DNA of 64,000 bases from an uncultured Mycoplasmatota bacterium (GCA_937944975.1 CALEBF010000014.1:186001-250000); one strand, 5' to 3'. Shown: positions 52,163-60,748, numbered from the stretch's first letter. Translations and numbers: made by a program. Notes: a model not told the origin generated them from the sequence alone.

Positions 52163-52738
52163 ATGAAGAGTGAAATTGTGTATAAGACGATGAAAGTGAT
52201 AAGTAATTTATTATTTGTGATATTAGGTTTTGTACTTGTTGGATGCTTATATTCGTTTGTAAGCATACAGGTTCTATCCCATAAATATGTCAATTTCTTT
52301 TCTTATACATTTTTCCAAATTGGAAGTAATAGTATGGCCCCAGCGATTACGACGAACGATTTGATTGTCGTAAAACTTTCGAGTAATGATATCAAAGAGG
52401 GGGATATTATTACTTACGAAGATGGAGATACTCTGGTAACTCACCGTGTTCAATCTGTCAATCAAACGGGATACATTACTAAAGGGGATGCCAATATGGA
52501 ACAAGATAGGGCAATATTAAAAGACCAAGTTGTTGGAAAGGTAGTAAAGATATTGCCTCAATATGGTGTTTGGTTTAAAGTGTTAACAACACCAAAGATT
52601 ATCGCTATGATTTGCATCACGTTATTTCTATTTTCTGTCGCTTTTGCATACACAGGGAAAAAACATCTACCGGCGAATGCTGATTTTGGAATTTATTATT
52701 CTGGTATTCAGATGAAACAAGGTGGAAAAGATGATTGA
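52163..52738 (+). CDS. SipW-type signal peptidase I (canonical, second copy)
   Basis: A 191-aa membrane enzyme with Ser57 in QIGSNSMAPAI, GDIITYEDGD and His94 in LVTHRVQSV, matching the Ser/His signal peptidase dyad. N-terminal helix about 13-36, C-terminal helix about 147-170. It differs from 38126 in length and tail, so it is not a recent duplicate. Overlaps the next exported-protein gene by eight bases. Ribosome site GGTGGTG. Probably serves the nearby exported proteins. Confidence 0.88.
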   Translation: MKSEIVYKTMKVISNLLFVILGFVLVGCLYSFVSIQVLSHKYVNFFSYTFFQIGSNSMAPAITTNDLIVVKLSSNDIKEGDIITYEDGDTLVTHRVQSVNQTGYITKGDANMEQDRAILKDQVVGKVVKILPQYGVWFKVLTTPKIIAMICITLFLFSVAFAYTGKKHLPANADFGIYYSGIQMKQGGKDD

Positions 52739-53285
52739 TCGTAAGAAGTTTTGGCAGTTTCAAAGAATCACGATAGCAATTGTCGGGATTTTACTATTGT
52801 TACTCGGAATGAGGATTGTGTTTTCTCGCTTTTTTACAGATAGTGCAGGAACGGCAGTAGGAGATATCGCATTTTACACGATTCAACCTGGAACGGAGAC
52901 GCAAACTTTAAAAATGTTTGACGTCAAACCGGATGGGAAAGATTATATTTTCAATGTAGATGTGTCTAATTTTAAAGATGAAAATGTTAGTGAAGTTGAT
53001 TTAGAATACTCATTGGAACTAGTAACCACGACGAATATACCTGTAGATTATAAAATCTATTTAAACAATCAGACAGTAAATGATTTTCAGAACAAGGAAA
53101 TCATTCAGGATGAAGATGGAATGTATTTTTTCAAGTTTTCGACACCTAATCAAAGATTTGAAAAAGAAAAAAAGATGACGAACCACTATCAATTGATTGT
53201 AAACTTTCCAACAAATTATAACGAAGAAGTATATCAAGACTTGATTGATCATGTCGAGATTACAATTACGGCGACGCAAGTGTAA
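52731..53285 (+). CDS. Exported membrane-anchored surface protein
   Basis: A 184-aa protein: short basic start (DRKKFWQFQR), one hydrophobic helix (about 12-32, ITIAIVGILLLLLGMRIVF), then a beta-rich outer domain (VGDIAFYTIQPGTE, YIFNVDVSNFKDENVSEVDLEY, and the ending VEITITATQV). The layout recalls 33546 and the TasA-like proteins. The start is ATG 52731 (GGTGG upstream), overlapping the signal peptidase gene by eight bases. No Cys and no known motif in the outer part. Confidence 0.62.
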   Translation: MIDRKKFWQFQRITIAIVGILLLLLGMRIVFSRFFTDSAGTAVGDIAFYTIQPGTETQTLKMFDVKPDGKDYIFNVDVSNFKDENVSEVDLEYSLELVTTTNIPVDYKIYLNNQTVNDFQNKEIIQDEDGMYFFKFSTPNQRFEKEKKMTNHYQLIVNFPTNYNEEVYQDLIDHVEITITATQV

Positions 53286-53311
53286 AACATGTCAAAATAT
53301 ATAAAAAAATG

Positions 53312-53340
53312 TTGCCATGTGGAAAAACTTTTGATATGAT
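53312..53340 (+). promoter_or_regulatory. Promoter of 53372
   Basis: TTGCCA (53312-53317), 17-base spacer, TATGAT (53335-53340). The single-gene unit suggests high separate expression of this subunit. Confidence 0.72.
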
Positions 53341-53371
53341 TAAAATAACGAGAATAGGGAGAGATTGTTTT

Positions 53372-54394
53372 ATGAAAAGTAATAAGAAAAAGAAAAGAAA
53401 TCAGAGAAAGCAAAGAAGACTACTTTTATCATTGTTACTGTTAGTTGGAACAGGGATCTTTCTAGGAACAGCAACTTATGCATGGTTTACAGCAAATAAG
53501 ACTGTTTCAGTAAATCCAATCGATGTTAACGTAGCGGCAAAAAGTGGTCTACAAATTTCAGCCGATGGTCAAAATTGGAAATCTATTTTGACGACGACAG
53601 ATATCACAGGAGCACAAGGAAATTATGCTGCTGCTAAAAACCAATTACCTGCTATGTTAGAGCCAGTTTCAACTGCAGGAATTATGGATGCTGGAGGAAC
53701 TATGGATATGTATTTAGGAGAAGTTTCTTCTAATACTTCTGGAGATTGGGTTTTGAGTTCTTCTAAGTTGACAGATAAAAATGGAACGGAAGGGTCTTAT
53801 GTGGCCTATGATATCTTCTTGCGTACAGAGACAGAAGCGCCAATTTATTTGACTACAAACTCAGGAGTTACATTTAAAGATGAGCAAGATACAGGAATAA
53901 AGAATGCAACAAGAGTCGCATTTGCAGTATTAGGAAATACGACAAGCGATGATACAATTTCTAATATTCAAGGACTAAATAATGGTGCATCTTCACCAGT
54001 TACAATTTGGGAACCAAATTACGACGCTCATACATCTTACGGTGTAGCAAATGCTCGTGATACATATGGAATTGGAGATTTGACTGCTGGAACTGGAAAT
54101 GACTTAGTTCCATACGATGGAATTAAAAATGAGTTTAATTCTGACGCTAATATTACGTTAGGAAATGCAAATGCAACTGAGTCTAGTGATAATTTCCAAA
54201 AGGTAACACCACAGATTACTACAGAAGTTGATTTTTCTGATTACAAACAATTAATTACATTGAGTAAGGGTGTAACGAAGGTAAGAGTATATATGTGGAT
54301 TGAAGGACAAGATGTAGACTGCGAAAACAATGCATCTGGTGGAAATATTTCTTTTGATTTACAATTTAGTACAAGTGATTCTGCTGGAGCTTAA
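53372..54394 (+). CDS. YAWF-signal exported subunit, likely major fibre protein
   Basis: A 340-aa protein. The N-terminus has about 15 basic residues, a helix, then ATYAWFTANKTVSVNPIDVNV, a SipW-type signal. Mature part is beta-rich with only one Cys (VDCENNA). The sequence parallels 41209 along its length (SGLQISADGQNWK, TIWEPNYDAHTSYGV, MWIEGQDVDCE). The start was set at ATG 53372 with AGGGAGAG upstream; the upstream in-frame ATG at 53309 precedes the promoter. Having its own promoter and terminator, unlike its operon-embedded paralogue, fits a major structural subunit (inference). Confidence 0.75.
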   Translation: MKSNKKKKRNQRKQRRLLLSLLLLVGTGIFLGTATYAWFTANKTVSVNPIDVNVAAKSGLQISADGQNWKSILTTTDITGAQGNYAAAKNQLPAMLEPVSTAGIMDAGGTMDMYLGEVSSNTSGDWVLSSSKLTDKNGTEGSYVAYDIFLRTETEAPIYLTTNSGVTFKDEQDTGIKNATRVAFAVLGNTTSDDTISNIQGLNNGASSPVTIWEPNYDAHTSYGVANARDTYGIGDLTAGTGNDLVPYDGIKNEFNSDANITLGNANATESSDNFQKVTPQITTEVDFSDYKQLITLSKGVTKVRVYMWIEGQDVDCENNASGGNISFDLQFSTSDSAGA

Positions 54395-54418
54395 GGGTGA
54401 GAGATCATCCTTTTTTTG
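54394..54418 (+). terminator. Terminator after 53372
   Basis: GGGTGA - GAGA - TCATCC hairpin (one G-T pair) and seven T residues. Confidence 0.85.
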
Positions 54419-54447
54419 TTGTTTTCATGTAGCATTTTTGGTATACT
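54419..54447 (+). promoter_or_regulatory. Promoter of the ABC exporter operon
   Basis: TTGTTT (54419-54424), 17-base spacer and TGG-TATACT (hexamer 54442-54447), an extended -10. Confidence 0.65.
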
Positions 54448-54474
54448 ACTTATAGTAGAATAGGGGAGTTTTAT

Positions 54475-56202
54475 ATGTTGCATCAAGTGGTTGATTTTTT
54501 CACTGCGCCATTTAAAGTATCCAGAGTGAAATGGAATGTACTTACAATTGAATATATTTGTTCTATCATGGCACATTTACTTGAACTAGTTGTTCCTTTT
54601 GCCGTATCTATGATTATCAAATATGCAACTGGGAATCAACCAGATGAAGCTTTTTTATGGTGTGGCATTTTAGGTTTAAATTACCTTTTAATTTCTTTTT
54701 TCTGGTGGGGAAATTATCGAGCTTATACGCAAAATGGTTTGTATTTTTGTGAGAATTTATATTGCAAATTTTTGAAAAAATTAGCTCTTGTCGATGAACA
54801 TTTTACGGAAAAAGTATCACATGGGAGACTTTATAATGTGGTTAACTCGGATACTGTAGATGTTCCTCTTTATATCGATGCTGTTTTTGAAGTGATTAAT
54901 TCTTTTGTAAAGATTATGGTGCTTATGTATATCATGGTTCAAGTAAATGTTTGGATTGGATTATTACTTTCATTTTCAGGTTTTATCTATTATATTTACA
55001 TCAACTATAATGATATTCAGTTTATCCGATACTTTAGGAAACAAAAGAAAGTGAATGATGCAATTAGCGATGTGTTTTTGGAAACTTTAAATGGGTTGCA
55101 CGAGGTAAAAACATTAGATATCGAGAAAAGACTACGTGGCCACTACGAAAAGCAGAGAAAACGTTATACGAGGGAATATCGCATGAAGCGTAAGTATTAT
55201 ACGCGAACTGAAAATCTTTCGTGGTTTATTACACACACAACCCGTGTTTTAACTTATATTTGTATGACGATGTTAATCTTATCAGAACAAATGGGTGTAG
55301 ATATTCTAGTGTTGTTTACAGGATATTATGCAAGTTTAATTGCCGATATTGATGGAATGACAGATAATGTACGTTATGCACGACAATATCGAATATCGAT
55401 TGATCGAATTCGTACCATTTTAGAATACGTTGATCAGAAGAAAGTACCACAAGGAACATTGGTAAATAAAAATGTATATGGAGATTTAAGTTTTCATAAA
55501 GTGTCATTTGGCTATCAAGAACATACATTGTTTTACAGAGCATCATTTCATATGAAACCAAATACGATTAACGCAATTATTGGGCTTTCAGGAAGTGGGA
55601 AGACAAGTTTAATACGACTGTTAATGCGTCAAGAGAAAATTGATAAAGGGGAGATTCTGTTAGACGGAAGTAATATATATGAATATAGTGAAGATGCTTA
55701 TTTGTCTAATATTACAGTTATTACCCAAACTCCGTTTATCTTTCATATGTCAATTCGAGAAAATCTCAATATGGTGACGACGAATAGAGAAAAACAAGAG
55801 GCTGCTTGTAAACGTGCTGGAATTCACGACTTTATCATGAGCTTACCTAAAGGGTATAATACTATCATAACTGAAAAAGCAGGGAATTTTAGTGGTGGAC
55901 AAAAACAAATGCTCAGTATAGCACGTGCGTTATTGACGGAATCTGAAATTTTATTATTCGATGATATTACAAGTTCATTGGATCCTGCAAATGTTGAAAA
56001 TATAGCGCGTCTATTAGATGATTTAAAGAGGGACCATACGATTTTAATTGTTACAAATAAAGTTGCCGTGATGGAACGTTCGGAGCAAATTTTAATGATC
56101 AAGAATCGAAAGGTTCATACGTATCTTACTTATCAAGAAATGCTTGCGAAAAATCCAGAATTTAAAGTCGTTGATACGGAACAAGAAGGTGAGATTGTAT
56201 GA
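54475..56202 (+). CDS. ABC exporter half-transporter, degenerate-site subunit
   Basis: A 575-aa fused permease/ATPase (type IV exporter fold): membrane domain about 1-310, nucleotide domain about 330-575. Walker A GLSGSGKTS (about 370) and signature FSGGQKQ (about 472) are intact, but Walker B reads LLFDDIT (Glu to Asp) and the switch His is lost (IVTNK in place of THK). With the partner's altered signature this makes one non-hydrolysing site. Overlaps its partner gene by four bases, so a heterodimer is expected. Cargo unknown; lipids, peptides or drugs are all possible. Confidence 0.88.
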   Translation: MLHQVVDFFTAPFKVSRVKWNVLTIEYICSIMAHLLELVVPFAVSMIIKYATGNQPDEAFLWCGILGLNYLLISFFWWGNYRAYTQNGLYFCENLYCKFLKKLALVDEHFTEKVSHGRLYNVVNSDTVDVPLYIDAVFEVINSFVKIMVLMYIMVQVNVWIGLLLSFSGFIYYIYINYNDIQFIRYFRKQKKVNDAISDVFLETLNGLHEVKTLDIEKRLRGHYEKQRKRYTREYRMKRKYYTRTENLSWFITHTTRVLTYICMTMLILSEQMGVDILVLFTGYYASLIADIDGMTDNVRYARQYRISIDRIRTILEYVDQKKVPQGTLVNKNVYGDLSFHKVSFGYQEHTLFYRASFHMKPNTINAIIGLSGSGKTSLIRLLMRQEKIDKGEILLDGSNIYEYSEDAYLSNITVITQTPFIFHMSIRENLNMVTTNREKQEAACKRAGIHDFIMSLPKGYNTIITEKAGNFSGGQKQMLSIARALLTESEILLFDDITSSLDPANVENIARLLDDLKRDHTILIVTNKVAVMERSEQILMIKNRKVHTYLTYQEMLAKNPEFKVVDTEQEGEIV

Positions 56203-57917
56203 TAAAGGGTGTCTATGAAATCGCCAAGAAACATTGGAGTTTGATTCCTCATAAAAAAATATATATTATAGAGAGATTGATCTCTAAAACGATAGGTTCT
56301 ATTTTCTCTATTCTTATTTATGCTGTATTACCATCTCTCATCGTAAAAGCATTGACAGAAGGAAATCAGGAACAGACTATATTTTGGATCATTGTAATTT
56401 CTATTTGTTATCTATTACATATTATAAGTTATTATTGGAATTATTGGATCGATGGAATCGATAATAATTATGTTTACTGCAAATTGAAGGATGCGATATT
56501 TAATGCGCTCGTTAAATATGATTTAGACTATCATAAAAATCTATCGACATCGAGAGTTATCAATACGACGGCTGCAGATGTGTGGAATATCTCGTCGTTA
56601 AATGATTCGATCGTAGATTGTATCGTAACTTTCTTTAAGATTATCGTCATGTTATGTCTTATTTTAATGACCAATGTATGGGTAGGGCTTCTTGCTACAG
56701 TTATTATATTAGGCTATATGCAGGCGATCGAGCAAAGCAATAATCGCATGGTCTATTATTTGAGAAAACAACGTAAATTTCAAGATCGTATCGCTGGATC
56801 TTTATCTGAAGTATTAGATGGAAAATTGGAAGTTCAAGTATATGACATGTTTTCTAAATTACAGACGAGATTCCAAAACATCGTATCTAAGTTTCGCATT
56901 GCCTATTTGAAGAAACGTTTTTATATGGACTTGCGCGATAGTGGGTTACCAATGATTTATCAAATAGGACAAGTACTTTTGTATTTTGTCATGTTGATCT
57001 ATGTATTTCAAGGTAAATTTACGGTAGATAAAATTGTATTGTTGATTGGATACTATGATTTGATGGTGACGGATGTTCAATATATGTGCAATTGTTCCAA
57101 AACATTGAAAACTCATATTGTAGCGGTCGATAGAATTCGAGAAGTGTTGGATTATCAAGAAAAACATCTTCTTTCTTTTGGGGAGAATGAACAGGATGAT
57201 ATTACCGGAAATATCTCTCTTTGTGATGTTTCCTTCCGATATGAAAAAGAACCAACTTTACAGCATATCAATGCAGTTTTCGAACATAATCAAGTAACGG
57301 CGATCGTCGGAAAAAGTGGGAGTGGAAAGAGTACGATATTTAATTTATTGTTGCGACTTTACCCACTAGAAGAAGGAACAATTTTACTAGACGGAATTCC
57401 CATTTACGATTATGCGAGAAAAGTTTATTTTTCTAATGTATCCGTAGTGAATCAAAAGCCTTTTGTATTTCACATGAGTATTCGACAAAACCTAAGCTTG
57501 ATCGATCCAAATCATAAACGACAAGAAGCTGCTTGCAAACGCGTTGGAATCCATGATATTATCATGAATTTGCCAGAGGGATATAATACAATATTAACGG
57601 AAAATGGAAGTGAATTGTCGATTGGAGAAAAACAACTGCTCAGTTTAGCGCGAACGCTTCTTTCCAAAGCGGAAGTATTATTGTTCGATGAGATCACAAG
57701 TTCCCTCGACTCGAAGACGACGACTCATATTGCATCATTATTAAAAGAACTCAAAAAGGATCATACGATTATTATGATCACGCATAAACCGGAAATGATG
57801 CGAGCATCAGATAACATCATCGTTTTAAGTCATGGAACGATCGTTGGTTGTGGAACGCATCGGGAGTTACTAAAGGAAAATGAATATTATCAGCGATTAC
57901 AATTAAAGAAAGGATAA
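56199..57917 (+). CDS. ABC exporter half-transporter, catalytic-site subunit
   Basis: A 572-aa partner. Walker A GKSGSGKSTIF (about residue 370), Walker B LLFDEIT with the catalytic Glu, switch His in ITHKPEM, but the signature is LSIGEKQ in place of LSGGQ. This is the reciprocal pattern of 54475, as in TM287/288-like heterodimeric exporters: one consensus site (this Walker set plus the partner's FSGGQ) and one degenerate site. Ends at a hairpin that contains its stop codon. Confidence 0.88.
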   Translation: MIKGVYEIAKKHWSLIPHKKIYIIERLISKTIGSIFSILIYAVLPSLIVKALTEGNQEQTIFWIIVISICYLLHIISYYWNYWIDGIDNNYVYCKLKDAIFNALVKYDLDYHKNLSTSRVINTTAADVWNISSLNDSIVDCIVTFFKIIVMLCLILMTNVWVGLLATVIILGYMQAIEQSNNRMVYYLRKQRKFQDRIAGSLSEVLDGKLEVQVYDMFSKLQTRFQNIVSKFRIAYLKKRFYMDLRDSGLPMIYQIGQVLLYFVMLIYVFQGKFTVDKIVLLIGYYDLMVTDVQYMCNCSKTLKTHIVAVDRIREVLDYQEKHLLSFGENEQDDITGNISLCDVSFRYEKEPTLQHINAVFEHNQVTAIVGKSGSGKSTIFNLLLRLYPLEEGTILLDGIPIYDYARKVYFSNVSVVNQKPFVFHMSIRQNLSLIDPNHKRQEAACKRVGIHDIIMNLPEGYNTILTENGSELSIGEKQLLSLARTLLSKAEVLLFDEITSSLDSKTTTHIASLLKELKKDHTIIMITHKPEMMRASDNIIVLSHGTIVGCGTHRELLKENEYYQRLQLKKG

Positions 57918-57931
57918 CTACCTTTCTTTTT
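57905..57931 (+). terminator. Terminator of the ABC operon
   Basis: AAAGAAAGG - ATAACTAC - CCTTTCTTT hairpin with a short T tail; the stop codon is in the loop. Confidence 0.65.
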
Positions 57932-57943
57932 AAGAGGAGTACT

Positions 57944-57971
57944 TTGCAAACTTTATAAAATATGTTATAAT
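57944..57971 (+). promoter_or_regulatory. Promoter of 57998
   Basis: TTGCAA (57944-57949), 16-base spacer and TATAAT (57966-57971). Confidence 0.72.
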
Positions 57972-57997
57972 AACCCACAAAAGCGAGGTGCAATAAA

Positions 57998-58753
57998 ATG
58001 TCGAAAACTTTATTACCTTTAAAAATTTATCCAAAAATGATCGATAAAAACAAAACAAAATTGAAGGATTACTATAAGTTATCTTATACAAATGCGATTG
58101 CACTTTGGAATGCAATCGATTATTTTGGAGACTATTTGACTCGAAAATATAAAAAAATTGCATCCGATGGAACACCAACTTTACAATTGTTATTTATTGC
58201 ACCAAACGAAATACAAAAAGAATCAAATGGACTTAATTATTGTAATCATCAATTGGTTGTCTCTATGGAGCAATACTGTAAAGAAGAAGTGAAACACGCA
58301 GTATTTCAATTAGAAGTCGTAACCAATACGACAGATATGCTATTAATCGCACATCCGACGAATGTAGAGAAAAGTTTAGAAATTCCGGAAATTCAAATTC
58401 ATTTGAAGGCAATCACCGATGAAAAAAGTTTCTTGATTCCTGATTCTGGTGGATGTTACGTGAAAGATGTCGTTAGTTATTTGTGGGAAATGGTATATGA
58501 AAATGGAGAAGTTACAGAAGCGTATCTAGGGATGGATAAACAAAAGTTAGATATTTTAGGAATTTCTTATAAATTACGGAGAGCATATTATGCAGGGATC
58601 AATCACGGACTGTTGCCTGTACAAAAAGAGGAAGTACCAAAATTGCTTGATATATCGACAGATTTATATGAAATTTATACTCATAGTTTTGTCGATCAAC
58701 GTATTCGCGAAACCTCATGTGAAAAAAAATGTCAATATAAAAGAAATTCATAG
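57998..58753 (+). CDS. Unrecognised cytosolic protein (251 aa)
   Basis: A 251-aa protein without signal peptide or membrane helix. Mixed alpha/beta look: KDYYKLSYTNAIALWNAIDYFGDYL near the start, LQLLFIAPNEIQ, HAVFQLEVVTNTTDMLLIAHP mid-protein, and a C-terminal CEKKCQYK Cys pair. I recognise no family. It is a single-gene unit with own promoter and terminator and a GCGAGGTG ribosome site. Position beside an exporter gives no firm clue. Confidence 0.6.
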   Translation: MSKTLLPLKIYPKMIDKNKTKLKDYYKLSYTNAIALWNAIDYFGDYLTRKYKKIASDGTPTLQLLFIAPNEIQKESNGLNYCNHQLVVSMEQYCKEEVKHAVFQLEVVTNTTDMLLIAHPTNVEKSLEIPEIQIHLKAITDEKSFLIPDSGGCYVKDVVSYLWEMVYENGEVTEAYLGMDKQKLDILGISYKLRRAYYAGINHGLLPVQKEEVPKLLDISTDLYEIYTHSFVDQRIRETSCEKKCQYKRNS

Positions 58754-58772
58754 AGAGGTCTATGAATTTTTA
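58744..58772 (+). terminator. Terminator after 57998
   Basis: AATTCATAGA - GAGG - TCTATGAATT perfect ten-base stem with T tail; includes the stop codon of 57998. Confidence 0.9.
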
Positions 58773-58773
58773 T

Positions 58774-58802
58774 TTGTCAATGGGGGAATTTTGTGTTAAA
58801 AT
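58774..58802 (+). promoter_or_regulatory. Promoter of 58850
   Basis: TTGTCA (58774-58779), 17-base spacer and TAAAAT (58797-58802). Confidence 0.72.
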
Positions 58803-58849
58803 AGCATACGCGAAAGAGAAATTGATATATAAATGAGAGAAGGAAGAAA

Positions 58850-59470
58850 ATGAATAAAAAAAATTATACTGTCTATCCGCTTGCGGTAGAAAAAAGAAAA
58901 ATAATTGAACAAGGATGTCACATTGAAGAAAAAAATAAAGTTCCATTTTGGTTTGTGATCAATCAGATTTCAGAGCAAGTCATTCGATACGGAGCGAAGA
59001 ATACGGATCAAAGTGGTGTATCTGCACCTTGGATCGTCTTAGATGAATGTTTCCAACAAGATGCTTACTATATGTTTCAATTTTTAATGATTCAAATTGT
59101 CGACGGACAAGCTGTGCAAACAAAATTTAGTGCGAGTGCAAAGGTTATGGAAGATAAAGTTTTGGCGGTATGTACAAATTTTAATACGATCACAGGTAAG
59201 AAAGGGCCGCTAAAGGATTTACAAATTACCATTTCTGTATCACCTAAACAAAATGCAAACGAGGCAAGGGAAACTCGATATCTTGCTAGAAAGGTTGCAG
59301 CTAATGGTCAATTAGAGAGCTATGATATTGCAGTTGTTTTAGGAAATCTATATCATGGAAACATCATGTGGCACTTACTTCCACGTGAAAAATGGGATAC
59401 GAACCCAGAAAATGCTGAAGATTATTTACATGCGTATGTGTTGACACGTACGATGTGCCCACAAAAGTAG
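58850..59470 (+). CDS. Unrecognised cytosolic protein (206 aa)
   Basis: A 206-aa protein without signal or membrane helix. It has several aromatic-rich strands (VPFWFVINQISEQVIRYG, AYYMFQFLMIQIVDG) and ends with YLHAYVLTRTMCPQK. No family recognised. Monocistronic with its own promoter, preceded by AGGAAG. I see no sequence relation to 57998, though both are cytosolic single-gene units of similar size. Confidence 0.6.
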   Translation: MNKKNYTVYPLAVEKRKIIEQGCHIEEKNKVPFWFVINQISEQVIRYGAKNTDQSGVSAPWIVLDECFQQDAYYMFQFLMIQIVDGQAVQTKFSASAKVMEDKVLAVCTNFNTITGKKGPLKDLQITISVSPKQNANEARETRYLARKVAANGQLESYDIAVVLGNLYHGNIMWHLLPREKWDTNPENAEDYLHAYVLTRTMCPQK

Positions 59471-59475
59471 AAACA

Positions 59476-59504
59476 TTGACAATCTTTTTAAATCAGACTA
59501 TAAT
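59476..59504 (+). promoter_or_regulatory. Promoter of 59538
   Basis: Consensus TTGACA (59476-59481), 17-base spacer and TATAAT (59499-59504). Confidence 0.9.
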
Positions 59505-59537
59505 GACTGTGTAATAATAACACAAATGGAGGATAAA

Positions 59538-60209
59538 ATGGGAGAGTCAGAGTTAAGGCAAAAAAACTATGTGGAATCGATGCTATGCTTACTACAAGCA
59601 ACACATGGAAAAGTCAAAGTATTTTTAACGAGAAAGACAAAAGAACCATACAAGGGTTATTGGATTTTACCAACGAGATATATTACGCACGATGAATCAG
59701 CAGAGGAAAGCGTACAGCAAATATTAGAGAAGATTGGGTTAGAGAAAATCTATTTCGAACAAGGTAAGGTATTCAGTTCTGTAGATCGTATGCCAGAAGA
59801 TAGAGTGATCTCTATTAGTTATATCGGTTTGGTTGATGCTGTTACCGCACAATTATATCAAGGAGAAACATCGTTAGAGTACGGTTGGTTTGATATCGAT
59901 GCATTACCTAAAATTGCGTATGATCATCATTTAGTGATCAAAAGTGCAATTGAACAATTAAGAGGTAAGATTGAGTCGCTAGACATTTTAAAGGTTTTAT
60001 TTCCAAGTGATTTTACTTTGCCTGAAATTCAGAAAGTATGTGAACAGATTTTAGGAAAAACTTTAGATCGTCGTAACTTTAGAAAGAAGTTTATGCAAAT
60101 GGATTTGATTGAATATACAGGATATAAAACTGAGGGATCCAATGGTAGACCTGCAAAGTTATATCGTTTTAAAGAGGAAAAAGAATTAGTTTCAACAAGT
60201 ATATTCTAG
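59538..60209 (+). CDS. NrtR-like regulator: degenerate Nudix plus winged-helix domain
   Basis: A 223-aa protein. Residues about 1-140 have the Nudix fold, but the Nudix box is broken: LPTRYITHDESAEESVQQILEKIGL lacks the Gly and the R-E-x-x-E-E residues that bind metal, so hydrolysis is unlikely. The last 80 residues (FTLPEIQKVCEQILGKTLDRRNFRKKF ... GRPAKLYRF) are a typical NrtR-type winged-helix DNA-binding domain. NrtR proteins sense ADP-ribose and control NAD genes; ligand and targets here are unknown. The start is ATG 59538, six bases after GGAGG; the ATG at 59526 overlaps that site. Followed by 60219. Confidence 0.82.
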   Translation: MGESELRQKNYVESMLCLLQATHGKVKVFLTRKTKEPYKGYWILPTRYITHDESAEESVQQILEKIGLEKIYFEQGKVFSSVDRMPEDRVISISYIGLVDAVTAQLYQGETSLEYGWFDIDALPKIAYDHHLVIKSAIEQLRGKIESLDILKVLFPSDFTLPEIQKVCEQILGKTLDRRNFRKKFMQMDLIEYTGYKTEGSNGRPAKLYRFKEEKELVSTSIF

Positions 60210-60218
60210 GAGGTGTTT

Positions 60219-60692
60219 ATGAAGCGTAATGGATGGGGATTAAATGAAATGCTAGGTTTTTTAGCAATCTTAGGATTTGCTTTAGTCTTAGTTGCGATTT
60301 TATATGGACACCTATTTCAAGAGTTTCCAGATGAGACTCTTTCAAAGCAAAACGTATCGGAAGATCATACAAATTTAGAGGTATCAGATGAAGAAGAAAA
60401 TACTACAACCATCGATGGGGAAGAATCTGAGGCGGTGATAGACTCTGATTACCTTGTACTGGAACATAATCTTGCGTCTTTGGCGGAATTATATATCAAG
60501 GAAAGTGGCGCAACCGTTGTAGGGAGTGTTACTTATATTCCTTTGAGCGATTTAAATGTAGCGGAATATCAGGAGCAATTAGAAGGATGCAGCGGATATG
60601 TTGAGTATCAGAAACAGGAAAATCAATATAAAACTTACCTTCATTGCAACCAATACGAAACAGCCGGATATCAGGCTAGATACGCATCTTAA
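60219..60692 (+). CDS. Pilin-like or pseudopilin-like small exported protein
   Basis: A 157-aa protein whose N-terminus KRNGWGLNEMLGFLAILGFALVLVAILYG resembles a prepilin: Gly then aromatic, Leu at +3, Glu at +5, followed by a hydrophobic helix. A Glu/Thr-rich linker follows, and the outer part ends with a Cys pair (EGCSGYVEY ... YKTYLHCNQYETAGY). If real, this would be a fourth pilin-like gene in the window; it could also be an ordinary single-helix anchored protein. Ribosome site AGGAGGTG, ten bases after the regulator gene. Confidence 0.65.
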   Translation: MKRNGWGLNEMLGFLAILGFALVLVAILYGHLFQEFPDETLSKQNVSEDHTNLEVSDEEENTTTIDGEESEAVIDSDYLVLEHNLASLAELYIKESGATVVGSVTYIPLSDLNVAEYQEQLEGCSGYVEYQKQENQYKTYLHCNQYETAGYQARYAS

Positions 60693-60717
60693 ACATATGG
60701 GGAACCATATGTTTTTT
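60690..60717 (+). terminator. Terminator after 60219
   Basis: AAACATATGG - GGAA - CCATATGTTT perfect stem with T tail. Confidence 0.9.
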
Positions 60718-60719
60718 GA

Positions 60720-60748
60720 TTGAACTTCGATTCTCTTATTGGTATAAT
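60720..60748 (+). promoter_or_regulatory. Promoter of 60777
   Basis: TTGAAC (60720-60725), 17-base spacer and TGG-TATAAT (hexamer 60743-60748). Confidence 0.8.
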
